From Prototheca cutis (lineage: Eukaryota > Chlorophyta > Trebouxiophyceae > Chlorellales > Chlorellaceae), in contig BCIH01000007.1 in NCBI GenBank assembly GCA_002897115.2, positions 1,130,357-1,194,356 of the forward strand: a DNA stretch of 64,000 bases, given 5' to 3'. Positions 33,523 to 44,667 of the stretch are shown here, piece by piece. Within the stretch, counting starts at the first letter, position 1, and every line of letters starts with the position of its first letter. The position numbers and the translations under genes are program-made. The notes beneath the pieces were generated by a model that was given only the letters and a program-made list of their open reading frames with translations, was not told where the DNA came from and made no database searches.

Positions 33523-35769
33523 CTAGAGCGCCTCCGGCCTGAGGCCCCACTGCATGGCCGCATGGGCAACGTCCACAGCTTGTCGGGTCGCCTGCACGTT
33601 GTGTGCACGCACAATCACCGCGCCGCCTGCCACCGCCAACGCGGCCGCGGCGGCAGAGGCGATGTCCCGCTCCGCGGGGGGAGCGTTGCGCGTGGCCGGA
33701 GCCAGAAACCGCTTGCGCGAGGCGCCTACCAGCCAGGGCGCCTGATGCAGTTGACCCCGGACCATGGACCTCAGCCCAGGCAGCCGGCCGAGCAACTCGC
33801 TGCTCTGCGGGCCGCGCTTTCCAAAGCCCAGTCCAGGATCAAGCACCAGGTTCCAAGGCTCCACCCCTGCCGCCAGCGCAGCCTCTCCTGTGGTTGTCGT
33901 TGTTGGAATGTGTATGCGTGCAGACGTGTGTAGTTTGGCACAAGTCTGTTTGGATTTGGGCTGGGGGCCCCCTTTTTTCTCGATTCCTAGTTCTATGTAG
34001 CAGCATGGCCTCATGCCCACGCGTGCCACTCAACAGGCAGGCAACTCTCACCGGCGGCGCTGAGGTCGTCGGCGACTCGGCGACAGATGTCCCGCTCAGC
34101 ATCCAGAGTCCCAGTCCCGGCCGTCATGTCGACGCCTTGGCTGTAGCTGTGCATGAGGACATAGGGCACCCGCAGCGTCGCGACGGCTGGCAGCATGCCG
34201 GGGTCAAATCGGCCGCCGGAAACGTCGTTGATCATGTCGGCACCGCACTCCACAGCTCTTGCTGCCACGGAGCTGTAAAAAGTGTCCACTGAAATAGGGA
34301 TGCTCCGTAGCTCCGGATCGTCCCTCAGCGCTCTGTGGGACTCGCAGTGATGGGGCTCTCGATCAGCGATCGAAAAGGAGTGTCAAAGGTCACAGCACAA
34401 GTGGTGGTGGTCTTCTACGTGGACGGTCATAGTTATGGCAATGTCAACCAGACCCGTCCAGCCTCATCGATGCCAACGTGCAAGGCCTGAATGCCAGGCC
34501 AAAATAGGCCACCAAATCACCGTACCTCAGGACGGGCAGGACACGGTCGGCCTCATCGCGCTCAGATACAAGTGTTGCTCCTGGCCTCGTGGATTGGCCG
34601 CCCAGGTCAAGGATGTCGGCCCCTTGGCGCACCGCCTCCCGCGCAGCGGCCAGGGCGGCGGCCACGCTGCCGTCGTGCCGGCCGCCGTCGCTGAAGCTGT
34701 CTGGCGTGAGGTTGATGATGGCCATCACACTCGGCGGAGCAGCGCCTCCCCAGAGAATGCCGCGGGGGTGAAGCACAGCGGAGGCATTCGAGGGAAGAGG
34801 CAGGTACGCAGCCATGCTGGCGGTGGCCGTTCCCAACAGGGCATCGCCACCCCGATCGGCCCATACTTGTGCCGCTTGCTGCAGCTCCGGCCACGGTGCA
34901 GTAGCGGTTTTGCCATTGGCGACGGCTCCTCCTCCACCACATGCGGCTTCCGAACCACACGTGGCTGCGAGATCAGACAACGGCCCCAGCACGAAGGGCC
35001 GCTCGTGCCAACGTGGGTGCGGGATGGTCAGTCGTTCGGTCTCCACGGCGCCGTCCTCGTAAAACACAATGTCCAGGTCAATGGGCCGGGGTCCATTGCG
35101 AATGCCCCCCAGGTCCCGGCCAAGGCCCACCTGTGCCGAATGCGTGTTGCAGCAGCATACCGTGAGCCATTGCACGGATGTGTCTGAGGACACCCCGCCC
35201 TGCCCTGCTCCGGCCCCAGCACGTACTTCAATTTCCTTCAGTGCCGTGAGCAGGCTGCCGGGGTCTAGCCGGGTGCGGACGAGGGCAGCGGTGTTGATGA
35301 AGAGGGGTTGCTCAGTCAGGTAGACAGGTTCGCTCTCATACAGCCTCGCCAGACCTGCCACCTGCACCACGTCGCCATGGATGGCTTGCGCCCTTGCCGA
35401 CATATGCACCGCGCCGTTTCGGGATTCCATCACTGTTAGCGGGTTGTAGAAATCCCACTGCTGGTGCCTGTCTGGCCCAGCAAGACCTGGTCCTGCGGTT
35501 CCATGTGCAACTCACACCCCGCACCTATGGCCCCCCAATGGCCCCCTCCAGCCCTCACCTCCACTCCCTTTGACTTGAGCGCACTCAGAGCAGAACGAAT
35601 GTTCTGTACCCTGTCCCCCTGGGCAGAGAGAACAGGACGTGGCGGCAGTTGATGTGGCGTCGCTCCAGAGCAGACGACATTCAGATCCCGGCATGCGCTG
35701 GTGTTCCATCCGCCCTTATCCCCGCATGCTCACCAAATTCGTGCCGATGGCGATCGCAGCGCGCTTCAT
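33523..35769 (-). CDS. Bifunctional HPPK/DHPS folate biosynthesis enzyme
   Basis: 6-Hydroxymethyl-7,8-dihydropterin pyrophosphokinase fused to dihydropteroate synthase, which together make dihydropteroate from the pterin, ATP and p-aminobenzoate. Exon 1 (from ATG 35769) gives MKRAAIAIGTNL. The next begins GDRVQNIRSALSALKSKGVE, completing the HPPK GSNLGDR-type loop. Further HPPK motifs are ARLYESEPVYLTEQPLFINT and RPIDLDIVFY with PHPRWHERPFVLGPL. DHPS begins at VMAIINLTPDSFSDGG and continues GADILDLGGQSTRPGA, then PISVDTFYSSVAARA, MINDVSGGRFD, LVLDPGLGFGK and LVGASRKRFL. The pterin and sulfonamide-binding loops are all present. In plants this fused enzyme is mitochondrial. Here no presequence is seen, because an in-frame stop lies just before the ATG, so an upstream exon may be missing from the model. 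Confidence 0.93.
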
Positions 35770-36097
35770 TGGTAATGCCGGCCTCTGTACTGAGTCTCAC
35801 AAGGCGGCAGCGTGGGTCACGAAAGTCTCAGTTCGGGAGCTTCTGCTACCGCAACATTCCGGTGTGGTGTCCCGCTCATTGCCCGTGTCGGCGCATGGCG
35901 ACGCTCCGTTTCACCTTCCCGATCTTACAACGCAAGCTTGCAACAGAAACACAGTCATAATTAATGAAAGAATACAAGCCCGATGGGTATGCAGGTAATC
36001 TTTTTGAAGAGATGTCACACGGTTGCCGAAATTGCGTCGTCAGTGCGGCATCAAATACTCGATCTTGGGACCACAGCAGGCGGCTCTTGGGACCCAG

Positions 36098-36894
36098 CTA
36101 TCGTCTTTTGAAGCCATACTTCTTCCTGCAGGTTGAAAGGGATAGAGATTTGAGCAGTTGCATCTTCTTATTGCCAGCCGTACCATGCACACAGCGGGAT
36201 CCACCTCCTACCTTTCATAGAAGAGGTCCGTGCGCGCGCTTCCCAGATTGATGATCTTCGGGCACCCGTCTCTCTGCGACAGCGGGCGCCAGGCTTTGGA
36301 CGGTTCAGGGAAAGGGTGTACCACCAAACCCAAGGCACAGCATCCGACCCCTCATCCACAATATGGCAGCAGGCCATCTCCCTCTCCCCACACCCCGCAA
36401 CAACGTCCGACCCACATCCTTCTCCAGCAGAACGCATTCCTTGCAGTAGTAGGCATCCGAAATGCCAGTGCTGCCGCAAATCACGCAGCGGCCCGCGTAA
36501 GAACCGTAGTTGCACTCGTCGCATACCCTGACCAGCACAGCCGGCCGAACCAGGCTGTCGCAAATTGGGCACTTGCCATCGCCTGTGTGTTTGGGGGGGC
36601 ATGTGGAGTGGCGTCAGTGCTGGATCAGTCCACATTCCCGGTGGTACAAGACCCCGTTGCATAGCAACCCCCGAGAGTGACGACTCCCCTTCCTAACCAC
36701 TTACATTTCTCGCACAGACGCCCGATAGCTGCCGTAGGTGGAGGGTAAAGGACCATCGTCAGTCAGTGGTGAAGGAGTCTCAGCGGGCACCCGACAGGGT
36801 CGAACACGCATGCACATCATGGCACATAACCCATTGAATCACCTATTCCAGGCTGCTTGCGGCACATGATCAGGTCTGGATGGTGCCTCGCCAT
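36098..36894 (-). CDS. PHF5A: PHF5A/Rds3 splicing factor (SF3b subunit)
   Basis: Small zinc protein of the U2 snRNP SF3b complex that helps bind the branch site. Exon 1 (36894 leftwards) gives [17 protein letters not shown]. Short exons then give AIGRLCEKC and [40 protein letters not shown] and [14 protein letters not shown]. The last exons give [20 protein letters not shown] and KKYGFKRR with TAG at 36098. All Cys of the zinc knuckles are present, and the protein would be about 110 residues, the usual size. Conservation with animal and yeast PHF5A is near complete. Five or so exons for 330 coding bases show how finely genes are split in this genome. Confidence 0.95.
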
Positions 36895-37384
36895 GGTGCC
36901 GGGCCAAGTTCGACGGCGATGTCCAGCGCACGCGGCAGAACCACGGACCCCCTCCTGGCCTTGCTTTTTGACACGCTCACTATGGTTTTTACTGTATAAA
37001 TTGCACACGACTATGGCTGCAGCAGTTGTGTATGTCAGATGAATGAGCGCGGGCTGGCTGCGAAAATTAGGGGGGGCGCTTCCAGACCCAGCTGAGGATC
37101 ACATGATGGGGTGGGGAGCCGTGATGAGAAATAGGTGGCCATTGCATCCGTCATCCCAGGCCACCAAGCTGGCGCCGCCCTGTCGTGTGTTCTGGGCCAG
37201 TCGAGGAAAATGGGAAGAAGGGGCCTGTAAAGTACAAAAGGAGGGCAGGAGGTCGGCAGGGCCAGCTGCTCGTCGTTGGCGCGTCGAGGGGCGCGCGCCT
37301 CGGGTGCCCCGGGGTGTTCGGGATCCTGGTTCTCTCTTTCCGAAGAACGCACTCGGAAGCGGTAGCAGCCTGGATGCTCCAGGG
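36895..37384. other. Intergenic, nothing recognised
   Basis: The promoter side of PHF5A and the 3' flank of the KIAA0930-family gene, both minus strand. No repeat or coding signal is seen. Confidence 0.4.
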
Positions 37385-38926
37385 CTACAAGGCATCTAGG
37401 ATACCCGTTGCCAGGGCCTGGACGGGCATGCAGAGCGAGATGAGGGAGCACTGGAGGTCGGGGCAGCGCCCTGCCGCACCTTCGACCCCGGCCACGTCCC
37501 GAACGACGGCTTTCACCCCACGGACCAGCTGGCCCAGGGACAAACCACCACGTCGCCCTGCCGGCCGCGGTTCCTGGTCTGTCCGCAGCACCGCCACCTC
37601 GGCCTGGCCCTTGCCACCCGGCCCGTTCATCAGCACGCGCTGCGCGCGGCGGCCACCGAGAAGTTGCAGCATGCTGCCCGCGGTGCCGCCCACGCCGGCC
37701 TCCGTCAACTGCCGCCGCGTGACAAATCCGGAAAACACAACTGCCGGCGGTGGTGGAGATTGCGTCAACTCCCCTTTGGCCTTTCTCGTCGCCGCCGTTG
37801 CAGTTGCAGTTGTCATCATCGCGAGCGCCTGCGCAGCCGTCATCGGCGGTGCCTCCTCGCCGGCACCAGCGACGGGCCGCCGGCCTGCTTGCTGCTGCGG
37901 CGTCCCCGGGGCCGGCACGGCCGCTCCCGACACTGCAGCGGCCTCCTGGCCATTACCACCCGGAGCTCCTCCGGGTCCGAGACCCGTCGTCCCAGCCGCA
38001 GTGCTCCAGTCTGCGACGTGGGCGTGAAGGACGACGGAGTAGCAGGCATCGGCACCCTGGAGGACCAGCGCTTCGAACGCCGAGTCAAAGGCCGAGACCT
38101 CAAAGCAGACATCCGGGTATGTGCACACCGGCTCGGCCGTCGCGGCGCGGGCGTTCTGAAACTCCAAGTCAATCAGCGCGCGGCTGGTGGACGGCCAGGC
38201 TTCCAGCCGCACGCGACGGGCTGTCGGCGACGGTGCTCCCCCGCCCCCGCCGGCGCTGTCCCAGTCCACGCTGAGGTCGTCGTAGCGGCAGACACTCACT
38301 GTCAGCGAGTATCGCGTCTGCATGACGAGGTTGAGTGCCAGCGTAGCACGCCAGTCAATCTCCGCGGCCAGCACGCCCGTCAGCGACAGCTCCGCGGGGA
38401 GCGCCGCGCCGCGGCGGCGCACGAACAGCGCCTCCCGCCGCTGGAGCCACGGGAGGTAGACGAAAAAGAGCAGGTCGTCGCGGTGCGGCACGAGGCCCCC
38501 GCCCTCGGGCTGCGGCACGGTGAACTGCACATGGTCGAACATGTGGTGGGAAGGGGGAGATCATGCTTGTGTGCATGTCCTGTGGAAGAAACTCGCCCTC
38601 CATTTCTTGCGCCGACCAATCATGGGGGCATTTGCAACGCACCAGACAAAAGACCGCGCAGAGGGAGGGGACAGGGCAGTGAAGAGCAACACATTTAGGT
38701 CACTGCCATGCAGTCAACCATGCCGCCTCACCAGCATCTCAAAGGCGGCGTGCCACTGGTGCTGGGGCCAGAGTCTGGAACCCTTGGGATCACGTGCGGC
38801 AGCGGTCTCCGCGGGATCCAAGTCCACCCAGTCGCTGTCATCCTTGGGCTGCAGCCTGGACAGCAGCTCATATTGCTGTCGGACTTCCCGCAGGGTCAGC
38901 AGCCACACCGAGCTGGCGGTCCCCAT
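37385..38926 (-). CDS. KIAA0930-family protein
   Basis: Two exons. The first (38926 to about 38722) gives MGTASSVWLLTLREVRQQYE and ends SRLWPQHQWHAAFEMLVRR. The second is a 1.1-kb exon to 37385. Blocks in family order are VPHRDDLLFFVYLP (like the ROxDDMLFYVR block), EIDWRATLALNLVMQTRYSL, CTYPDVCFEVSAFDSAFEAL and VVFSGFVTRRQLTEAG. Then follow RVLMNGPGGKGQAEVAVLRT and a C-terminal CSLISLCMPVQALATGILDA. These match the animal KIAA0930 (C22orf9) family, including the MxGPxGKGxAExAV signature. No biochemical function is known for the family. Between the blocks the algal protein has Ala/Gly/Pro-rich insertions, for example near 37.85-38.0 kb. The single large exon is unusual for the locus. Confidence 0.7.
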
Positions 38927-40135
38927 GTTCGGCCCGCTCGCAGCCAGGCGTCAGGCAGGGTCCCGCAGCCCGCGGTTCGAAACTAGACCTCCGAGTGCAT
39001 CCATTCCTCTACCAAGGCACGGACAAAAAGGTAAATTCAAGAGCAATCCAAACAAGTAGATCAGATGTCCGGCAGGACACTCCTGACAGGCCCCTGTCAT
39101 CAGTGCTTGTGCCACCCCTGTCACGCTGCTGCTCAACCTCCACGACCCTGATCGGTCGTTCCCGATCAGATGCCAACCCTTACCCCAAACGTGACTGCTC
39201 CGCAAATAGCCGGCCTCGTCCCACATGCATGAGTCTGCACCATTTTCACAAACTCTCGAAAATGAATCGCCATATTTCTCGCTCATTTTTTGTTGCATTT
39301 TTTTAGACGGCTTGTGTAGCAACACTTGAGCGCACATCGTGCCTCAGCAGGCACAGGACATTGTCGCTGCATAACGCAAGTGCACTGGTATTGCCCTGGT
39401 GCACTGAGGCTCGGTGACTGCCGAGGCTCTGCTGTGATAAAGGGTGTACAGTTGATTTCCTGAAAAATGCCTGATTGCTATGGTGCGTCAAAGTACCCGT
39501 GGAGACTTACAGGCTCAGCCACCCAGGTTTTATGCCAGCCCTCTCCCAGGCCCCAGATACGCGGACCGCTGATGGTGGTGATGTGTCCCCTCCCTTTCTG
39601 GTTGTTGCCTCGCCTCGCAAGGTGGCCCCGGTTGGCTCACGTGGACGTCACTTCAAAGCGACCGTTGCCACCAGCACTCAGTCAATCTCTAGAGATCCAT
39701 TGGCATTGTCTGTGCTGGGGATTTCCTGGCTCCCATAAGGTGGTTGAATACAGCAACGGTGCATGATCGGGCAAGGGATGGGCGAGCAGCCCTACACAGC
39801 ATTGGAACCGCCCAATAGACTGTCATGCCCTCACGTCCAAGCATGCAAGCATGTGCTACAGACATCAGAGATGTTGAAGTTCGTGATATTGCGCGTTTTC
39901 AGTTGCGTTAGGTCTGGAAGCATTGCACTTGTCCGACAGGGGTTTCCCGCCCCACCTCCCCAGGTCAACGTTCCGGCACGATCCGAGACTTCATCCGCAA
40001 TCGTCCGCGCATGGAAGGTGACTCCAACCTACAGAACCTTCCGGCAACTTTTTTTACGTTTCGTACCTTCAACGCTTTGGTAGAGACGAACACCGGTGAG
40101 ATGTGGGCATCCAAGACTGGGATCGGTGTACCCTG
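38927..40135. other. Intergenic, no recognisable gene
   Basis: Lower GC than the genes on either side, with only short unrelated frames. The right border is the end of a deleted Fanzor element. I see no structured repeat in it. Confidence 0.45.
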
Positions 40136-42283
40136 CAGGGCAAAAGTAATGCAATCAGCTCAGCCAGCAACAGCGTCACATCACCCTGGGGGTTGCTGGG
40201 CATCACTGATGGCTGTGAATTGTCACCCCCCACAGGGCAATAGGAAGGTGGACCACCTCAGTGATGGACCACCTCAATTCCCTTCCCAGGGAAGGGAAGG
40301 AACCCCGGGGCTTCCCACCCCCAGTTGGGAAGGCTATAAACCCCCAGGATGGATGGATGGATGTTCATCAGCACCGCGCTTTTGGGCGCTGGAAGCGCAG
40401 AGGCCGCTGGTCGGTCTTCCGCAGGCTCTGCACGATGTGCCTCATGTTCAGACACGCCATCAAGTCTCTGTTCCAGAGACGATGCTCGCCTTTCGGGGTG
40501 TGGTAGTCTTTGTCAGTGCAGCACCAGCTGATGGCACACCACCGTGGGCGTCTGCTCCCTCTTGATCTCGCGGTGATCCGGCATCAGCAGTGTCCCCCAG
40601 ATCTCCTCCAAGTTGACCGAGAACGAGCCGGGCTTGTCATCCTTCAGGAACTGCTTTGCATCAATCAAGTTGTCCATCTGCACCGCCCCAGGCACATGCG
40701 ACGTGTGCATAGGGATCGCCCGGAACGTGCGCATTCCCTCCTCGACGCGGAAGCGGGACATCGCGATCATCGCNCGAACGTGCTCCCTCGGGTTGACCTT
40801 GGAGTCGTAGTAGAGCGTGCCCTTTTCGAAGCGGTAACCCGGGGGATAGGCGCTGCGCAAGAGCTGCAGCAGCCGGTCGTACTTTGCCTGCTGCGTGGCG
40901 TCCATTCCCTCCACGGTCGCCTCCAGGCGCCCCAGCGCCTCCTTGATGCGCCTCGCAGGGCCGTTGACCTCCCCCTCGCGCGTCTCGTTGCGCCTCTTGC
41001 GATCCCAATGCTCTCTGCGGGCCCGCGCGGTCCTGCTCCTTCCGGCGGTCCTTGACGTCGAGGATCAGGTTCATGGTGCCCCGCACGTGCTCGCCAAAGT
41101 GTTTGCGGACGTTGGCCTCCACCGCCGCGCACTGAGCTTCTCCCCAGTACTTGGCATCCTGCACGTCAACGACCAGCCAGCTTGTCTACCACGTGGTCTG
41201 GGCCATTGCGTGCCAACCCATCATAGACAATCCTGCANTCAGCCCGTGACGCAACCAACTCATGCAGCCAGTGCTCGGTGAGTCACCTGATTGGGTGCGT
41301 GGTAGAACTGTTGCCGCTCGTCCGCAGTCGCCTGCTGGAACATGGGCCAGGACCTCTGGAATCGGGCACGGAAGAACGTCGTTTCGTCGTTGCGTGTTTT
41401 CCTCCTAGGGGGAGTAGCTGACCATGTGTAGGAAGGCCTCGGAAAAGAACCTGGGACAGATGAACCGCGCTGCAAAGTCCGCACTGCCCGCCTCGTCCTC
41501 CTCGAGCAACACGAGCGCGGCAAAGTGCGAGGCATGCTGCTTCACGGGATGCATCTTTTGGACGTACTGCTCCAGAGGTCCATGGAACGGGCGCTTCCAG
41601 GTCGCCAGCACCGACGCCTTGGCGGCCGTAAAGACGCCCTTGAGCGCCTCCCGCCCGCGGCCCCAAAAGTCGCGGTCCATCGACCTCGCAATCCCGCCTG
41701 CTGTAACAATGGGTGGATGGATTGGGCAGGCCGGCGTGAAGTCTCCCACCTTCGACACCTTCAGTTGGGAGGCCGTTAGAATGCCAACGCGCGCACGGGA
41801 CAGCACCGCCTTCCAGAACGGGAACTCACGAGCGGATGTCGACCTGGCTCTCCTATTCGTCCATAAGACCGTGGAACCTGCGCTGCCAGATCGCACGCAC
41901 TGACGCCTTGACGGTCGTCATGGCGTTTTGGTGCACCTCCCGCCCGCTACCCCATAGTTGCGGACCATTCGCTTTGCACCAGTTACTGTAATGGGTGCCT
42001 GAAATGGATAGGTTGGCAGGGAATCCCCGTATGTTAGACCGGGTTCCCACTGGCCGACCCGCCTCGGGAGGCCCAGTGCCCTTGCCAGGGGGTCAATCTC
42101 CAGGACCTTCTGAAACCTCCTCGCACGCACGACCTGTCCTGCTGCAAGGAAGGAACCCAACCCATCCTCTGAGCGACGTGGCCAGGGAATGCGGGGGCAA
42201 ACAGGCATTTTGTTTGGAAGACATGCCCCTGCTGTGCAGGTGGGAGTGGACGATTCTCGAGAAGGCTTCATCACTTTGCCCTG
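40136..42283 (-). mobile_element. 2.1-kb internally deleted Fanzor element
   Basis: In minus orientation this copy begins CAGGGCAAAGTGATGAAGCC and ends, at its low coordinate, with the complement of CAGGGCAAAAGTAATG. It matches the full element throughout, except for one large deletion that removes what corresponds to about 6420-7638 there. The outer bases GTACC are present in inverted orientation on both sides, so this copy best defines the extended terminal repeat. Its left end lies 132 bp upstream of the first NAP1-array gene. Confidence 0.9.
40513..42050 (-). pseudogene. Fanzor pseudogene lacking the RuvC core
   Basis: This keeps the N-lobe segments, for example FWGRGREALKGVFTAAKASV, RNDETTFFRARFQRSWPMF and GAVQMDNLIDAKQFLKDDK. 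It then jumps from LLMPDHREIK straight into REQTPTVVCH of the zinc-ribbon region. The DGISCSF motif, the glycine-rich linker, RuvC-I and RuvC-II are all gone, so it cannot be a nuclease. The remaining C-terminal bases (40136-40512) still encode a recognisable but frame-disrupted WNRDLMA region. The N-terminal part has four Gs where the full copy has three (near 5323), so it supports the correct reading of that frame. Undetermined bases occur at 40774 and 41237. Confidence 0.85.
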
Positions 42284-42414
42284 CATGGTAGAGGGTCCAC
42301 CTGCACGCACGGCATCCCCCGGGCGAGCATGCACCTTGATGATGCGGCCTGCCGTGAGCGTTTCACGTCTCCACACGCATTCCAACACACATTACACGTT
42401 GTGGGCCGCAGAAA

Positions 42415-43990
42415 ATGACTGATCAGCACGCGCAAGAGGGGCAATTGGACGTTGCCGGACGCCTGTTGCACTTGGAAAGGCTGTCCGACCGCAGGCACAG
42501 CCTGGGGCATGAGATCGATGACAAGATCGGCCAGCTTGAGGCCGAGTACAAGGCAAAATATGGTGAGATATGGGATCTCATGCCACTGATAGTTCCTGTG
42601 GAAGCCGCAGGTATCGTGTGCGTGCTGGTCGCAACACCCTTCTCAGGAACGCCCCCTCTTGCACTGCACCTGGTTCGCCTTTTGTTGCCATGAAAGTGGA
42701 CCCCGATCCCTCACTGCGCCGCCGTACATTCATTCTGTGCAGCGTCCCTGGACAAGGAGCTGCGTGACATCGTGAGCGGCGAACTTGATGTGGTTGATGG
42801 CAAGGTCGTCAAGGCCGCATGTGGTCAGGGCGAGGACCGTGGCGTCCCCGGCTTTTGGCTCAAGGCCCTCCAGACACACCCCGGCCTCCAGAGACTGGTG
42901 CGTGGCGGGAGGGGTGATGCGCCGTCCGACCAGGAGGGAGGAGTGCATGTGGGCACAGTTGTGCTGCAGTTTTAGAACCAAGCAAGGACGGTGGTGCTGG
43001 ACCTGCGAGGAGTGGACCTGTGAGGAGGACAGCTGTCCCATGCAGCAGCGCATGCCTGTCGGATCTCTCCCGTTGTTGCCCGCCGTTCATGCAGATCACT
43101 GCGCGGGACGCAGAGGTGCTCAAGTACCTGATCTGCATTACCAGCACAGACATCGACCCCAGCGACTTTGTGCCCCCAGAAAACAACCCCAAGATGTGGA
43201 AGGTGCGGTGCGGTGACGGCGCGACCCTGGCGCACCGGCATGGGGCCTGGCGTGGTGGACAACTGGGACTGCGATCTGTGCACGGCGGTGTGCCCTCGCA
43301 CCAGGAAGGAGGGCTGGCATATTCTCATGCCCTTGTTCTGAGGCACGAGATCCTGATCGCTGCCGCACTCGTCATTTATCATTTCCTGCAGTCGCAATTG
43401 CTGGAGTTTTACTTTGCGGAGAACCCCTTTTTTACCAACAACAAGCTGTTCAAGAGGTTCATCAGCGACCAAAGGGACCCAGGGACCACTCCAGTCACGG
43501 CAAGCATAGGTGTGTGTGGGCGGTGGCCGGGAGTGGGCGGGTGGGACTGCGGAGCTGGTGCATGCCGCCCGCCCGCCCTCCCCCTCTTCTCATTACCCAG
43601 GGGGCATCCAGGGCTTTCCTCCCCTCCCTAGAGACCTAACCCCACTGCACGGGATTCCCGATGTGCCCAGGCGAAAAGATCAAATGGAAGTCGCCGGCCG
43701 TGAACGTGACGATCAGCGTGCCGAAGAAGACGGGCAAGGACGGAGGCAAGAAGGGACACGCGAAGGCCAAGGTGCGGCAAGTCGACTCGTTCTTTAACTT
43801 TATCGGAGATGAATCGAAAGACCCGAACAGCATGACCCCACGGGCCGCCCAGGAGTGGGGGCAGCAGAGGCTGGAAAAGGACATTGAGATTTCGTACATG
43901 ATCACCAGCGTCTGTGAGCACCCGGTGGAGTGGTACACTGGCAGGGCACTCCAGGACTATTTCCAGCAACCCNCTGGAGCCAGGCACTGA
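42415..43990 (+). CDS. NAP1-family histone chaperone, array copy 1 (no acidic tail)
   Basis: Five exons, as in the other array members: about 42415-42563, 42745-42896, 43091-43201, 43391-43508 and 43670-43990. The N-terminal helix has QLEAEYKAKYG. The NAP core follows: VPGFWLKALQTHP, ITARDAEVLKYLICI, LEFYFAENPFFTNNKL, IKWKSPAVNVTISVPKK, VDSFFNFI and CEHPVEWYTGRALQDYF. NAP1 proteins bind H2A-H2B and shuttle histones for nucleosome assembly. The frame stops right after the core, at QDYFQQPxGARH, so this copy lacks the acidic C-terminal tail seen in copies 2, 3, 5 and 7. There is one undetermined base near the end (43973), so the missing tail could partly be an artefact. The deleted Fanzor element ends 132 bp upstream, where the other copies have their shared upstream block. 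Confidence 0.85.
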
Positions 43991-44667
43991 ATGCTTGTTT
44001 TGCATGCGTTGCTTTGAGTACCAGGGCGCGCCAGCCACCCCCGCCATCACCTTGCAAGGCAGAAGGGAGGCGACAGAAGGCGGTGGGGTTTAGTCCCTGC
44101 CAGGCACCCCTCTGCCTTGTGCTTGGAGGGGGTGTGCCGTGCCCACCTGCGTGGCTTAAGTTTTCAGGTAAAAACCAGCAAGGATGGCAATGACTGCAGC
44201 GACCAGGTGACCCATGGGTGGTGGAGGGAGGAAACAATGAAGGAAACAGTGCTAAAAGCGTGCTGAGCAGCCTTGATTCTGTCGCTCTGGTACTGAGATT
44301 GGCTTATGAAAGTCCAAGCATGCAAACTTGAGCTGCAGGTGCAACAGCTCCTGGAAGTGCGTTTGGCAGCGGCAACCTGGTTCGCGGCAGGCCGCCAAGA
44401 GGTGGTCGAAATTCTGTGATTCGAGCATGGAAAAGAGTCCAGACGTGAGCCGCCGACTACATTGTTCACTAGTCTATACCTGAAAACGTTGCTAGAGCCC
44501 ATCATCGGTGAGATTGGTGCATCGGAGGCTGCGCTCGGTCCCGCGAGTCCGCCTTGGCCTGTGGCACCCCTTGGGCCGCCTAGGCGACTTGCTGATGCGG
44601 CGTTGCATCAAGGCGCTACGCCAAGACATGCCTTCTGACACACCTTTTACGTCCTTGGGCGCAGGAA

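Noticed and set aside
37664..38698. Plus-strand frame of 344 codons
   Set aside because: Antisense of the KIAA0930-family exon. The conserved blocks are on the minus strand.
40513..40620. Interpretation of the shorter Fanzor copy as a retrocopied spliced mRNA
   Set aside because: The missing segment has no GT-AG borders in the full copy and contains the catalytic core. The copy also retains non-coding ends, so a DNA deletion fits better.
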